Shown in pieces: positions 9,468-19,125 of a stretch of DNA of 64,000 bases; position 1 is the first letter of the stretch; every line of letters begins with the position of its first letter. Both the position numbers and the translations under genes were made by a program. Source of the DNA: Photobacterium sp. GJ3 (GTDB lineage: Bacteria > Pseudomonadota > Gammaproteobacteria > Enterobacterales > Vibrionaceae); NCBI RefSeq assembly GCF_018199995.1, contig NZ_CP073578.1:868001-932000 (forward strand), written 5' to 3'. The notes under the pieces are model-generated. The model searched no databases. It was given only the letters and a program-made list of their open reading frames with translations, and was not told the DNA's origin.

Positions 9468-12076
9468 TTAGCTATCCTCGTCTGTTTTGTGTTGATTGTC
9501 AGCGTTTTTACTGGCGGCTTCCTGTGCCGCTTTCCGGGCTTTCGCGCGGGCAATGGCCGCAGCGACAGCTGCTTTCTTGGGATCGGCTGGCGCTTGCGTT
9601 TTTTCAGAAGGTTCTGGCTGATCGTCCGCAGATGCCTCTTCGGGTGCAGCCTGCTCCTCAGCCGCTTTGGCCGCTTTTCTTGCTTTCGCGCGCGCAATTG
9701 CGGCAGCCACGGCGGCTTTTTTGGGATCCGCATCGTCCTGCTTGTCTGCTGATGTGACGGATTGGGATTCAGCCTGCGCATTTTCAGCGTCCGTGTTATC
9801 TCCGGCAGCTTGCGCGGCTTTTCTTGCCTTAGCGCGGGCAATCGCTGCCGCGACAGCCGCTTTCTTGGGATCGGCTGGCGCTTGCGTTGTTTCAGAAGGC
9901 GTTGGCTGAACGTCCGCAGATGCCTCTTCGGGTGCAGCCTGCGCCTCAGCCGCTTTGGCCGCTTTTCTTGCTTTCGCGCGCGCAATTGCGGCAGCTACGG
10001 CGGCTTTTTTGGGATCCGCAGCGTCTTGCTTGTCTGCTGATGCGACGGAGTGGGATTCAGCCGGGGCCTGTTCAGCGTTCGTATTTTCTCCGGCCGCTTG
10101 CGCTGCTTTTTTCGCTTTGGCGCGGGCAATCGCGGCAGCCACGGCGGCTTTTTTGGGATCCGCAGCGTCCTGCTTGTCTGCTGATGCGACGGAGTGGGAT
10201 TCAGCCGGGGCCTGTTCAGCGTCCGTGTTTTCTCCGGCCGCTTGCGCTGCTTTTTTCGCTTTGGCGCGGGCAATTGCAGCAGCAACGGCGGCTTTTTTCT
10301 CATCTGCCGAGGCTGGGGTTTCAGAAGGTTCAGCTTTTGCAGCGGCAGCTTTCTCGGCTTTTCGTGCTCTGGCTTCTTGCTTGCGTTGTTCGCGCAGTTT
10401 GGCCATCTCGCTGTTATCTGGTGTGATGGCTTCTCCGGAATCACCAGATTGCGCTTCTGCCATGGCTGCTGCCTGCTTGGCTTTTGCTTTCGCGATGGCG
10501 GCCGCAACCGCTGGCTTCACTTCAGTACTTGCAGCATCCGCTTCTTTTTTCGCTTTCACACGAGCGATGGCTGCGGCAACAGCATCATCGCCACCCTTGG
10601 CCGCCATCTCTTTCTGACGCTGGTCTGCGGCTTTCTTGAAGCGCTGCTCCCGTTCTTCTTTTTCGCGCTCCATTCGTGCTTTTTTCGCTTCAAAACGAAG
10701 TTTAGCGCGGTCTGCACTCAGCTCATCTTGCTTGCGGTGACGAATCTCTGCCTTGGCCTGACGATAATAATGAACCAGTGGAATTTCACTTGGGCAAACA
10801 TAAGCGCAGGCACCACATTCGATACAATCGAACAGGTTGTATTCTTCACACTTGTCATAATCGCCATCTTTGGCGTACCACTGAAGTTGCTGAGGCAGCA
10901 GCGATACCGGGCAAGCTTCGGCACAGGCGGTGCAGCGGATACAGGACATTTCGTCGTTCGGTGACGTCAGCTCTTTGCGGCTGGGTGCCAAAACACAGTT
11001 GGCTGTTTTGGTGATGGGCACTTCAGTGTGGGGCAAGGTAAAGCCCATCATCGGGCCGCCCATAATGACACGGGGCAGTTTCTTATCGATTGTGTAACCA
11101 AAGCGGTTCAGGAGAAACTGAACGGGTGTGCCCAGCAAAGCCCAGGTGTTGCCAGGGGTTTTCACGGCCTGGCCTGTAACGGTGACCACGCGCTGAATCA
11201 AGGGTTCGCCGTCAATCACGGCGCGTTTGATTGCGTGTGCTGTCCCGATGTTCTGCATCATGATGCCAATATCGGCCGGAATTCCTTGTGTCGGAACTTC
11301 CCGGCCGGTAAGAATTTTGATCAGCTGTTTTTCGCCGCCGGAAGGATACTTGGTCGGGATGACCCGAATGAATATTCCATCCTGCTCGGTGACGGCTGCT
11401 TTGAGGGCTTGGATGGCTTCCGGTTTATTGTCTTCAATCCCGATGACGGTCATTGTCGGCTGCAGGATATGGCTGATGATCCGGATGCCCTGCACGATGT
11501 CTTCCGCATGGTCTTGCATCAGACGATCGTCCGCCGTGATGTAAGGTTCGCATTCAGCGGCATTGATGATGAGCAGATCCGTTTTACCCAGCGCACTCTG
11601 GAGCTTACGGGCGGTCGGGAAACCAGCCCCTCCCATGCCGGAGATGCCACAACTGCGGATATGATCAATCAGATCAGCCGGCTCCATCTGGCGATAATCT
11701 GCAACCGGGTGTTTGTCGCCCCAGCGATCTTCGCCGTCGGGCGCAATGATGATACAGCGATCGGACAGGCCAGACGGGTGGGCGATGGTGCGGGATTCAA
11801 TCGCACGGATCACACCGGAGGTTGGGGCGTGTACAGGCACACTCAGGGCGACATCGGTTTGGGTCAACACCTGGCCTTTGAGCACTTTGTCGCCCGCTTT
11901 GACAGACAGGCTGCCCACAGCCCCTAAATGTTGCTTCAGTGGGATGACCAGTTCGTCAGGCAGTAAAGCTTCCGCGATTGTCTGTTGATTCGACTGGTTT
12001 TTTTGTTCCGGCGGATGGATCCCCCCGGAAAATCCCAAAGTTTTCCCAGTTTCAGTTGTTCGATGATAGACAGCAT
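9468..12076 (-). CDS. rsxC: Rsx/Rnf complex subunit RsxC with repeat-rich tail; frameshift near the start
   Basis: RsxC takes electrons from NADH through FMN and two 4Fe-4S clusters. Clusters are seen in [12 protein letters not shown] and [12 protein letters not shown], after the RnfC core that begins [13 protein letters not shown]. The last ~400 residues are Ala/Lys-rich and contain six 48-residue repeats. The best start is ATG 12076: it has an AAGG site, lies 5 bp from rsxB, and encodes [16 protein letters not shown], the usual RsxC N-terminus. That frame is lost at a run of six C (12021-12026); a seventh would join it in phase to GGIHPPE. As given, the long open frame begins only at TTG 12038. 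The corrected length would be 869 residues. A base-calling error is the likely cause. Confidence 0.9.
9470..10310. repeat. 144-bp tandem repeat array inside rsxC
   Basis: Six 48-residue units each begin with a copy of (D)[15 protein letters not shown]. Two unit types exist. Type A continues AAQAAG(E/D)NT(D/N)AE and ends SADKQD(A/D)A. Type B continues AAKAAE(A/E)[10 protein letters not shown] and ends TQAPA. In protein order they run A, A, B, A, B and a last A-like partial unit, which suggests that an A-B pair was duplicated. Two degenerate relatives precede the array ([14 protein letters not shown] and [14 protein letters not shown]). Array length is likely to differ between strains. Confidence 0.9.
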
Positions 12077-12081
12077 GACGG

Positions 12082-12666
12082 TTATTCTACCTTTTGGCCG
12101 TGGTGCTCAGTGGCAGGAAGGTTGACCACAGGGATTTGATCCAGATTCCAGCGCCAGCTTTCCGGCGTCGATTCGACCGGAATCATTTCAATACAATCGG
12201 TCGGGCAGGGGGCAACACAGAGATCACATCCGGTGCATTCGTCTTTAATGACGGTATGTAGTGCTTTGGTTGCGCCGGCAATTGCATCTACCGGACAGGC
12301 CTGAATACATTTGGTGCAGCCAATACACATGTCTTCATGAATAAAGGCGACTTTTTTAATGCTTTTTTCGGCGTCGTGGGCGGAGTCTTTGACTTCAACA
12401 CCCATGAGATCGGCCAGTTTTTCAATGGTGGCCTGTCCGCCCGGAGGGCACTTATTGATTTCATCGCCATTGGCAATGGCTTCAGCATAGGGGCGGCAAC
12501 CCGGGTAACCGCACTGGCCGCACTGGGTTTGTGGCAAAATCGCGTCAATTTGTTCAACAATCGGATCGGATTCGACTTTGAAGCGAATCGCTGCAAACCC
12601 AAGAATCAGGCCGAAGACCGCGGCCAGAATGGCGATCGCGATGATGGCAATGAATATTCCACTCAT
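12082..12666 (-). CDS. rsxB: Rsx/Rnf complex ferredoxin subunit RsxB
   Basis: 194 residues. An N-terminal membrane helix is followed by a Fe-S domain ([14 protein letters not shown]) and two ferredoxin-type 4Fe-4S motifs, [12 protein letters not shown] and [12 protein letters not shown]. It passes electrons within the cytoplasmic arm of the complex. It starts 5 bp after rsxA and is followed 5 bp later by rsxC. Confidence 0.97.
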   Translation of the reverse strand: MSGIFIAIIAIAILAAVFGLILGFAAIRFKVESDPIVEQIDAILPQTQCGQCGYPGCRPYAEAIANGDEINKCPPGGQATIEKLADLMGVEVKDSAHDAEKSIKKVAFIHEDMCIGCTKCIQACPVDAIAGATKALHTVIKDECTGCDLCVAPCPTDCIEMIPVESTPESWRWNLDQIPVVNLPATEHHGQKVE

Positions 12667-12671
12667 AATAC

Positions 12672-13253
12672 TTACAGTTTCACTAATCCGGTGAAGCCCA
12701 TGAAGGCAAGCGACATTAAGCCCGCAGTGATCATCGCAATGGATGCACCTTTGAACGGCGAGGGGACATCGGCTGCAGCGATTCGTTCACGCATGGCCGC
12801 AAACAGGACCAGAACCAGAGAAAAGCCAACCGCAGCGCCAAACCCGTAAACCACGGATTCAATGAAGTTATGTCGTTCATTGATGTTCAGCAAGGCAACC
12901 CCGAGCACGGCACAGTTCGTCGTAATCAGAGGCAGGAAAATCCCCAGCAACCGATACAGGGTCGGGCTGGTTTTGTGGACCACCATCTCTGTGAACTGAA
13001 CAACCACCGCAATCACCAGGATAAAGCTCAGCGTACGGAGGTATTCAATCCCGAGGGGCTCAAGGATATAGGCTTCAACCAGATATGCAGATACCGACGC
13101 CAGTGTCAGCACAAAGGTGGTCGCCAATCCCATCCCGATTGCGGTTTCCAGTTTTTTGGAGACCCCCATAAAAGGGCAGAGTCCGAGAAATTTGACCAGA
13201 ACGAAATTGTTGACCAGGACCGTTCCGATCAGAAGTAACAGGTATTCCGTCAT
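12672..13253 (-). CDS. rsxA: Rsx/Rnf complex membrane subunit RsxA
   Basis: 193 residues with six predicted helices, first gene of rsxABCDGE. It is the paralogue of RsxE and shares the conserved Cys-containing helices [10 protein letters not shown] and TNCAVLG. The order A-B-C-D-G-E followed by nth is the standard gammaproteobacterial arrangement. The promoter must lie in the 13254-13919 gap shared with uvrB. Confidence 0.96.
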   Translation of the reverse strand: MTEYLLLLIGTVLVNNFVLVKFLGLCPFMGVSKKLETAIGMGLATTFVLTLASVSAYLVEAYILEPLGIEYLRTLSFILVIAVVVQFTEMVVHKTSPTLYRLLGIFLPLITTNCAVLGVALLNINERHNFIESVVYGFGAAVGFSLVLVLFAAMRERIAAADVPSPFKGASIAMITAGLMSLAFMGFTGLVKL

Positions 13254-13919
13254 ACCATCTTTTTAATGCTTGCCAGTGATCCGTACATTATCTGCGTTTG
13301 TGAGGTGGATAACAACTCCTGCGCATTCCGGTTTCTTAGAGTTGCTGTTTTTTTCATCGGTTTTTTGGGGGTCGCAAAGGTGGTTCAGGTGAAATTCAGA
13401 AAAGGCAAAAATCATCTTGATCTTTGCTAACTCAGTACGGACAAGGGGTTGGCGTACTTATCCACGGAAACTGTGGATAAGTGTGTTGATTGAGCACGGG
13501 AAAACTTCTACTGCTGAAACTTTGAACTGAGTCTTTTGTTTGTAATCGATATCATTCATTCGCCTAATTCGCTGTTTCTTGTAGGGATGTTGATCGTTAA
13601 AATGCTGACTTGAGGTGACGTGTTTTCGTGTAACCGGTGGAAAAGTCACCAAAGTGGCTTGTGTATGAAATCTATTGCTCTGAGGAAAAGCTGTGGAATA
13701 CAGCTCATATTCTGAATCTGGATTGATTCGAAAGGAAAACGCTGAAACAACAAAATTTTGACGTTTTGAATCAACATTTATGAGTAGCAAGGGGCATGAT
13801 GGTACGCCGATGATTCGATGGGGTCAATATTTCATTTTATGTTTCTTTATTGACAACCGAATCCCCGGTTGCACAATGGGAACACAATCTACCTCACCGG
13901 CCTATTCTGGGATTATGTC
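13254..13919. other. Divergent intergenic region between rsxA and uvrB
   Basis: 666 bp with no convincing gene; a 110-codon minus-strand frame here lacks coding character. It holds the DnaA-box pair at 13457-13481 and a small inverted repeat AGCTGT-N5-ACAGCT at 13689-13705. A possible uvrB promoter has its -35 TTGACA at 13850-13855. No proper LexA box (CTGT-N8-ACAG) was found. Confidence 0.6.
13457..13481. promoter_or_regulatory. Inverted pair of DnaA boxes upstream of uvrB and rsxA
   Basis: CTTATCCAC and GTGGATAAG form a 9-bp inverted repeat with a 7-base loop. The right arm, read on the minus strand, is the perfect DnaA box TTATCCACA. The left arm is TTATCCACG, one base off. DnaA binding upstream of uvrB has been described in E. 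coli. The site is about 440 bp from uvrB and about 205 bp from rsxA. Confidence 0.6.
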
Positions 13920-15941
13920 ATGAGTAAAGCGTTTCAACTGGCTTCGTCTTTTTCTCCTTCGGGTGACCAGCCTACAGCAATCAACCAGCTTCTGGAGGGC
14001 TTGGATTCGGGTCTGGCGCATCAGACTTTGCTCGGTGTTACTGGTTCGGGTAAAACCTTTACCATGGCGAATGTGATCGCTCAGGCGAACCGACCCACTT
14101 TAATTTTGGCGCCGAATAAAACCCTGGCGGCACAGTTGTACGGTGAGATGAAAGAATTTTTCCCGGAAAACGCCGTAGAATATTTCGTGTCTTACTACGA
14201 TTACTATCAGCCGGAAGCCTATGTGCCGACAACAGATACCTTTATCGAAAAAGATGCATCTGTGAATGCGCACATTGAGCAGATGCGGCTGTCTGCCACC
14301 AAAGCCTTGCTGGAGCGCAGGGATGTGGTGATTGTCGCGTCCGTTTCTGCAATTTATGGCCTGGGTGATCCGGATTCCTATCTGAAAATGATGTTGCATC
14401 TGCGTCGGGGCGACATGATTGATCAGCGTGACATCCTCCGGCGTTTAGCCGAATTGCAGTACACCCGAAACGATCTGGCGTTTGAGCGTGGCACCTTTAG
14501 AGTGCGCGGGGAAGTCATTGATATCTTCCCGGCAGAGTCTGAACATGACGCAATTCGCATTGAGCTCTTTGATGAAGAAGTTGATCAGATCAGCCGCTTC
14601 GATCCGCTCACGGGCGCTGTGATTCAAAAAGATCTGCCCAGGGCAACGATTTATCCGAAAACACATTACGTCACCCCGCGTGAAAAGATTCTGGAAGCCG
14701 TCGATCAGATTAAGGCGGATTTACAAATCCGGCGCCAGCAACTGCTCGACAACAATAAGCTGGTGGAAGAGCAACGGATTACCCAGCGCACACAGTTTGA
14801 TCTGGAAATGATGCACGAGCTGGGTTACTGCTCCGGGATTGAGAACTACTCACGTTACCTCAGTGGTCGCGCGGAGGGGGAGCCGCCACCAACCTTGTTT
14901 GATTACCTGCCGCCGGATGGCCTCCTCATTATTGATGAGTCCCATGTGACGGTGTCGCAGATTGGCGCGATGTTCCGGGGAGACCGTTCCCGGAAAGAGA
15001 ATCTGGTGGAGTACGGCTTCCGCCTGCCTTCCGCGCTGGATAACCGGCCGATGAAGTTTGAAGAGTTTGAAGCCATTGCCCCACAGACAATTTATGTCTC
15101 GGCGACGCCCGGGGATTATGAGCTGACCAAATCAGATGGGGATGTGGCCGAGCAGGTGGTGCGTCCGACCGGATTACTGGATCCCATCATTGAAGTGCGC
15201 CCTGTGACGACTCAGGTGGACGATCTGTTGTCTGAAATCCGGATTCGTGAATCCCTGAATGAGCGGGTGCTGGTGACGACGCTGACCAAGCGCATGGCAG
15301 AAGATCTGACTGAATATCTGGATGAGCACGGTGTCCGGGTACGTTATCTGCACTCCGATATTGATACCGTTGAGCGGGTGGAAATAATCCGGGATTTGCG
15401 ATTGGGTGAATTCGATGTGCTGGTGGGGATCAACCTGTTGCGGGAGGGGTTGGATATGCCGGAGGTCTCTCTGGTTGCCATTCTGGATGCGGATAAAGAA
15501 GGTTTCCTGCGCTCCGAGCGATCCCTGATTCAGACGATTGGCCGGGCGGCCAGGAACCTCTCAGGAAAAGCGATTTTGTATGCGGACCGAATCACGGGAT
15601 CCATGCAGCGTGCGATGGGAGAAACAGAGCGGCGTCGGGAAAAACAACAGGAATACAATCAGCAGCGTGGGATTGAGCCGCAGGCGCTGAATAAGCAAGT
15701 CGCTGATATTCTTGAACTCGGCCAGGGTCGCACCCGTCGTACCAGCAAAGCAGAGCAACTTCACAAAGTGGCTGAGCGGCAGGGGACTTATTCAGTGATG
15801 TCGCCGCAGGAGCTGGAGTTGGAAATCCAGAAGCTGGAAGCGCAAATGTATGATATGGCGCAGAATCTTGAGTTTGAAAAAGCAGCGCAGATACGCGATC
15901 AGATCCACCGTTTGCGTGAACAGTTTATCGCAAACAGTTAA
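13920..15941 (+). CDS. uvrB: Excinuclease ABC subunit B
   Basis: 673 residues from ATG 13920, the same length as E. coli UvrB; the open frame extends 17 codons upstream but the conserved protein begins [18 protein letters not shown]. UvrB is the damage-verifying helicase-like core of nucleotide excision repair. Visible parts are Walker A GVTGSGKT, the DNA-gripping hairpin region [12 protein letters not shown], the DEAD-like IIDESHVT, helicase motif [11 protein letters not shown] and the C-terminal UVR domain ([20 protein letters not shown]) that contacts UvrC. The next feature downstream is the convergent Qrr1 gene. Confidence 0.98.
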   Translation: MSKAFQLASSFSPSGDQPTAINQLLEGLDSGLAHQTLLGVTGSGKTFTMANVIAQANRPTLILAPNKTLAAQLYGEMKEFFPENAVEYFVSYYDYYQPEAYVPTTDTFIEKDASVNAHIEQMRLSATKALLERRDVVIVASVSAIYGLGDPDSYLKMMLHLRRGDMIDQRDILRRLAELQYTRNDLAFERGTFRVRGEVIDIFPAESEHDAIRIELFDEEVDQISRFDPLTGAVIQKDLPRATIYPKTHYVTPREKILEAVDQIKADLQIRRQQLLDNNKLVEEQRITQRTQFDLEMMHELGYCSGIENYSRYLSGRAEGEPPPTLFDYLPPDGLLIIDESHVTVSQIGAMFRGDRSRKENLVEYGFRLPSALDNRPMKFEEFEAIAPQTIYVSATPGDYELTKSDGDVAEQVVRPTGLLDPIIEVRPVTTQVDDLLSEIRIRESLNERVLVTTLTKRMAEDLTEYLDEHGVRVRYLHSDIDTVERVEIIRDLRLGEFDVLVGINLLREGLDMPEVSLVAILDADKEGFLRSERSLIQTIGRAARNLSGKAILYADRITGSMQRAMGETERRREKQQEYNQQRGIEPQALNKQVADILELGQGRTRRTSKAEQLHKVAERQGTYSVMSPQELELEIQKLEAQMYDMAQNLEFEKAAQIRDQIHRLREQFIANS

Positions 15942-16004
15942 CCTTTTGTTGTCCTCGGATTGGCAGTGACAGACGTTCGCTGCCAGCTTTCTTAAACAGC
16001 AGAT

Positions 16005-16103
16005 AAAAAAAAGCCAACCGGAAATGAGTTCGGTTGGCATCATTGTTTAAGTGAAAATATTCCACAAACAACGTCAGTTGGCTAGGTTGACTCTATCAGA
16101 GTC
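16005..16103 (-). ncRNA. qrr1: Qrr1 quorum-regulatory small RNA
   Basis: About 99 nt on the minus strand between uvrB and luxO, the known position of qrr1 in vibrios. The 5' end forms stem GACTCT-GAT-AGAGTC. The conserved target-pairing core ACTGACGTTGTTTGTGGAA is at 16060-16078. The RNA ends with stem GCCAACCG/CGGTTGGC and eight U's (A's at 16005-16012 on the plus strand). A sigma-54 promoter at 16115-16130 places the start near 16103-16104, and LuxO-type sites lie further upstream. Qrr RNAs act with Hfq on mRNAs of the quorum regulator (LuxR/HapR type), AphA and LuxO itself. Family membership rests on position, core, promoter type and terminator together. Confidence 0.93.
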
Positions 16104-16114
16104 GTAATAATAGA

Positions 16115-16130
16115 TGCAGTAACTGTGCCA
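16115..16130 (-). promoter_or_regulatory. Sigma-54 promoter of qrr1
   Basis: TGGCAC-AGTTA-CTGCA on the minus strand matches TGGCAC-N5-TTGCA with one mismatch. GG and GC are ten bases apart, as required. It predicts a transcript start at about 16104, just where the first Qrr stem begins. Confidence 0.88.
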
Positions 16131-16214
16131 ACTTTTTTACCCTCCGGAAAAAGTCGTTCAGTGGGATTTTTCCCACACACAGCGCACAAAAAAGTTATAC
16201 TAAGGACGTTGGTT

Positions 16215-16246
16215 TTGCATTTTGCAAACCGATTTGCAATGCGAAA
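16215..16246. promoter_or_regulatory. Pair of LuxO binding sites upstream of qrr1
   Basis: TTGCATTTTGCAA at 16215-16227 is a perfect TTGCA-N3-TGCAA LuxO motif. A second, degenerate copy TTGCAATGCGAAA sits at 16234-16246. Centres are 19 bp apart and about 117 and 136 bp upstream of the qrr1 start, a normal enhancer position for a sigma-54 activator. They also lie about 100 bp upstream of luxO, so they may serve luxO autoregulation. Confidence 0.82.
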
Positions 16247-16335
16247 TGGAAAAGTTCAACAATGCAAAGATATCAGCAGGCAGTCATTTTTTCTATTGAT
16301 TACAATTACATCAATAATTCTGCTTTGGAGGATGC

Positions 16336-17775
16336 ATGGAGAATCAGCTGAAAGTACGGCAGGTCCTGATGGTCGAAGATACGGCTTCAGTGGCGGCTTT
16401 GTACAAATCCTACCTGAATCCTCTGGGTTTGGATGTCAAAATTGTTGGCACTGGGTCTGATGCGCTCAAAGCATTTCAATCCTTTGTGCCCGATCTGGTT
16501 TTACTGGATTTACGGTTACCGGATATGACTGGGATGGCGGTTCTTGAAGAAATCCGGCAAAACCATCCGAAGCTGCCGGTCGTGATCATGACAGCCCATG
16601 GTTCCATTGATGTGGCTGTGGAGGCCATGCGGTTTGGCGCGAAAGATTTTCTGATCAAACCTTGTGAAGCGGATCGGCTGCGGATCACGGTCAATAATGC
16701 GTTGAAGCGCGATCAGGAAAACAGCCGAACCCGGGCAGATTTGACACAAGGTGCACAATACCAAGGCTTTATCGGAACCAGTTTGCCGATGCAGGCCGTT
16801 TATCGTGTGATTGAATCGGCTGCTTCCAGTAAGGCAACGGTCTTTATTACCGGCGAAAGCGGAACCGGGAAAGAGGTGTGTGCCGAGGCAGTCCATGCGG
16901 CCAGTCCGCGCTCGAACATGCCTTTTGTGGCCTTAAACTGTGCCGCGATTCCGAAAGAGCTGATTGAAAGTGAGTTGTTCGGGCATGTCAAAGGTGCCTT
17001 TACTGGTGCACTGACCGAACGGCAGGGTGCTGTGGAACTTGCGAACAAAGGCACCTTGTTTCTTGATGAGCTTTGCGAAATGGATTTGGAATTGCAAAGC
17101 AAATTGCTACGCTTCATCCAAACCGGTACTTATCAGAAGGTGGGATCTTCGGTCACGAATGCGGTGGATGTCCGTTTTGTCTGTGCGACCAACCGAAATC
17201 CCTGGGAAGAGGTGAAGCAAGGCCGATTCCGTGAAGATCTCTATTATCGACTCCATGTGATTCCAATCAGCCTGCCACCTTTACGGGAACGTGCGGACGA
17301 TGTCATTGAAATTGCACATGCTTTGCTCGGCCACATCTCGGTTGAAGAAGGAAAACGCTTCAGCCGTTTTGCGCCGGATGTGCTCGAACGGTTTCGTTAT
17401 CACACCTGGCCGGGGAATGTCCGGGAGCTGCAAAATGTGATTCGGAACATTGTTGTATTGAATGATGGCGAAGAAGTGCTCATGCAAATGCTTCCGCCAT
17501 CGGTAACCTCAGAATCTGGCGCTGAAATTGCATCTTATCCTGGTGAGCCTACGCCGTCTGTTTCGGTTGTTGCTGCTGAGAAGCCTCAGGCAACGTCACC
17601 GGCCCAGATTGAACCTTTGTGGAGCGTAGAGAAACGCACGATTCAGAATGCTATCGCAGTTTGTGATGGAAATATTCCCCGTGCGGCCGGACTGCTTGAA
17701 GTGAGTCCCTCTACGATTTATCGAAAGTTACAGGCTTGGCAAGAGGCTGAAAGTAGTCAAAGGGAGAAAGAGTAG
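16336..17775 (+). CDS. luxO: Quorum-sensing sigma-54 response regulator LuxO
   Basis: 479 residues, somewhat longer than LuxO of Vibrio cholerae or V. harveyi owing to a linker near residues 395-430. The receiver domain has its phospho-acceptor at D58 ([13 protein letters not shown]). The AAA+ domain has Walker A GESGTGKE, the sigma-54 contact motif GAFTGA and Walker B-like [11 protein letters not shown] Fis-type helix-turn-helix ends the protein ([21 protein letters not shown]). Phosphorylated LuxO at low cell density activates qrr genes with sigma-54. Start ATG 16336 has TGGAGG upstream. luxU begins at the next base after the stop. Confidence 0.97.
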   Translation: MENQLKVRQVLMVEDTASVAALYKSYLNPLGLDVKIVGTGSDALKAFQSFVPDLVLLDLRLPDMTGMAVLEEIRQNHPKLPVVIMTAHGSIDVAVEAMRFGAKDFLIKPCEADRLRITVNNALKRDQENSRTRADLTQGAQYQGFIGTSLPMQAVYRVIESAASSKATVFITGESGTGKEVCAEAVHAASPRSNMPFVALNCAAIPKELIESELFGHVKGAFTGALTERQGAVELANKGTLFLDELCEMDLELQSKLLRFIQTGTYQKVGSSVTNAVDVRFVCATNRNPWEEVKQGRFREDLYYRLHVIPISLPPLRERADDVIEIAHALLGHISVEEGKRFSRFAPDVLERFRYHTWPGNVRELQNVIRNIVVLNDGEEVLMQMLPPSVTSESGAEIASYPGEPTPSVSVVAAEKPQATSPAQIEPLWSVEKRTIQNAIAVCDGNIPRAAGLLEVSPSTIYRKLQAWQEAESSQREKE

Positions 17776-18135
17776 ATGACTGCCATGATTAACGAAGCAA
17801 CATTAAAGCGGCTGGCTGAAGAAGTTGGTCAGGAAACTGTTGCACTCTTGCTTGAAGTTTTCAGCGGTGAGTTAGAGCAGTACTTACAGCAATTGGCAGA
17901 GCAGCCAAGTGTCATGCAAGTCCGCGAAATCAGTCACGCAATTAAAAGCAGTGCGGCCAGTTTCGGGGCCGATGATTTAGCCCTGATGGCTCAGGAGTGC
18001 GAGTCCCGTGTGAAACAGGGACAAGAAACTTGGGTCAGTGAACACTTACCTGAGCTACAGGAACTGGTTGGTGATATGGCGCAACAGTATCGACATTTAG
18101 CCTCGAATCAGGAGGCTTTCAACCGCATTTTTTAA
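17776..18135 (+). CDS. luxU: Quorum-sensing phosphorelay protein LuxU
   Basis: 119 residues, a single histidine phosphotransfer (HPt) domain. The phosphorylated His is H54 in EISHAIKSSAASFGADDL. LuxU passes phosphate from membrane sensor kinases such as LuxQ and CqsS to LuxO. Its ATG follows the luxO stop with no gap, and a GGGAGAAAGAG purine stretch inside luxO provides the ribosome site. The last 39 bp overlap the 3' end of the convergent yvcK-like gene. Confidence 0.95.
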   Translation: MTAMINEATLKRLAEEVGQETVALLLEVFSGELEQYLQQLAEQPSVMQVREISHAIKSSAASFGADDLALMAQECESRVKQGQETWVSEHLPELQELVGDMAQQYRHLASNQEAFNRIF

Positions 18136-19008
18136 TTTCTGTCTGTCATGACGCCATTCGTGGTTGCGGGAGGCAAACTCCCCAACCACTTGTTCATAAT
18201 CCGCTGCAAGCTCCGGATGGTGTTGTGCGGACAGAATGCCATCGATTTTTCTTCCCCCCATCGCACGTTCACACCAGTGCAGCATGGTTTCCAGCGACAT
18301 GTTCCCCGCCGGTCCTTTTTCTTTGTCGAGATTGGCAATGAAGTAAATCGGCGCGTTACACACTTTTAATTCATGGGCAAGATCGCTCAGGAGTAATGGC
18401 GGCATAATGCTGGTCAGAAAGCTGCCTGGTCCTAGCAGGATCAAATCAGCTTGTTTGATGGCAACCAGTGTTTCTTTGGTTGCCGGAACGGACGGCTCGA
18501 TCAGTAAGCGCTTGGGGATCTGTTGGAGTTCATCAATACTGGTTTCGCCGCTGACAATCGTGCCATCCGGGAGCCATGCTGCCAGATCAGTTGGATGTTC
18601 GGACATCGGCAGAATATAGGTCTCGACGTGTAAAATTTCCCGGATCAGGTTGATGGCTTCTAAGGGGCGGATACACAGATTGTCTAAGGCACTTAGGATC
18701 AGGTTCCCCAGATTGTGGCCGTTGAGTTCTCCGTTCCCCCTGAACCTGTATTCAAACAACATGGAACCGATAGAAGGTTCCGTAATGAGCTGATTAATAC
18801 AGTTTCTGGTGTCGCCCCAGGCAATGCCCCCCATGGAAGCACGAATTCTGCCTGTGGAACCGCCGTTATCTGTGGTGGCTACAACACCGGTGACATTGGA
18901 ACCCAGGTCAGAGAGCGAAGAAAGAATCCGCCCAAGTCCGTGGCCGCCACCAATAGCAACAACTTTTGCGCGTGATAATTGAGAATCAGAAGAGGGTTGG
19001 CTGGTCAT
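18097..19008 (-). CDS. YvcK/CofD-like UDP-sugar-binding protein (gluconeogenesis factor family)
   Basis: 303 residues from ATG 19008; the frame stays open 31 codons further but the upstream part is not protein-like. Conserved family blocks are VAIGGGHGLGRILSSL, TTDNGGSTGRIR, GDTRNCIN, and LGPGSFLTSIMPPLL. Relatives are E. coli YbhK and B. subtilis YvcK, which binds UDP-GlcNAc and affects cell-wall precursor supply and carbon flux. The exact role in Vibrionaceae is unknown. The gene converges on luxU with a 39-bp coding overlap; no terminator separates them. Confidence 0.92.
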   Translation of the reverse strand: MTSQPSSDSQLSRAKVVAIGGGHGLGRILSSLSDLGSNVTGVVATTDNGGSTGRIRASMGGIAWGDTRNCINQLITEPSIGSMLFEYRFRGNGELNGHNLGNLILSALDNLCIRPLEAINLIREILHVETYILPMSEHPTDLAAWLPDGTIVSGETSIDELQQIPKRLLIEPSVPATKETLVAIKQADLILLGPGSFLTSIMPPLLLSDLAHELKVCNAPIYFIANLDKEKGPAGNMSLETMLHWCERAMGGRKIDGILSAQHHPELAADYEQVVGEFASRNHEWRHDRQKLKNAVESLLIRG

Positions 19009-19125
19009 GTGCTTGTGTCTGAGAGTGAATATTCTGCGAACAGAGTGTACCGAAGGCCAGCACAGCAATAAAGGCAAAATTGGGCGCCCACTGAATGTCA
19101 CATGATGGGCGCCATACCTTAGAGA

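Noticed and set aside
9470-10617. Long plus-strand frames opposite the rsxC tail and a possible CRISPR-like repeat array
   Set aside because: The frames are shadows of the Ala/Lys repeats on the other strand. The 144-bp units are coding repeats without short identical repeats and unique spacers.
13689-13705. Possible LexA (SOS) box before uvrB
   Set aside because: AGCTGT-N5-ACAGCT has only 5 bases between CTGT and ACAG; LexA needs 8.
13458-13790. 110-codon minus-strand frame in the rsxA-uvrB gap
   Set aside because: No ribosome site, unlikely amino-acid pattern, and it runs through the DnaA-box region; it looks like chance.
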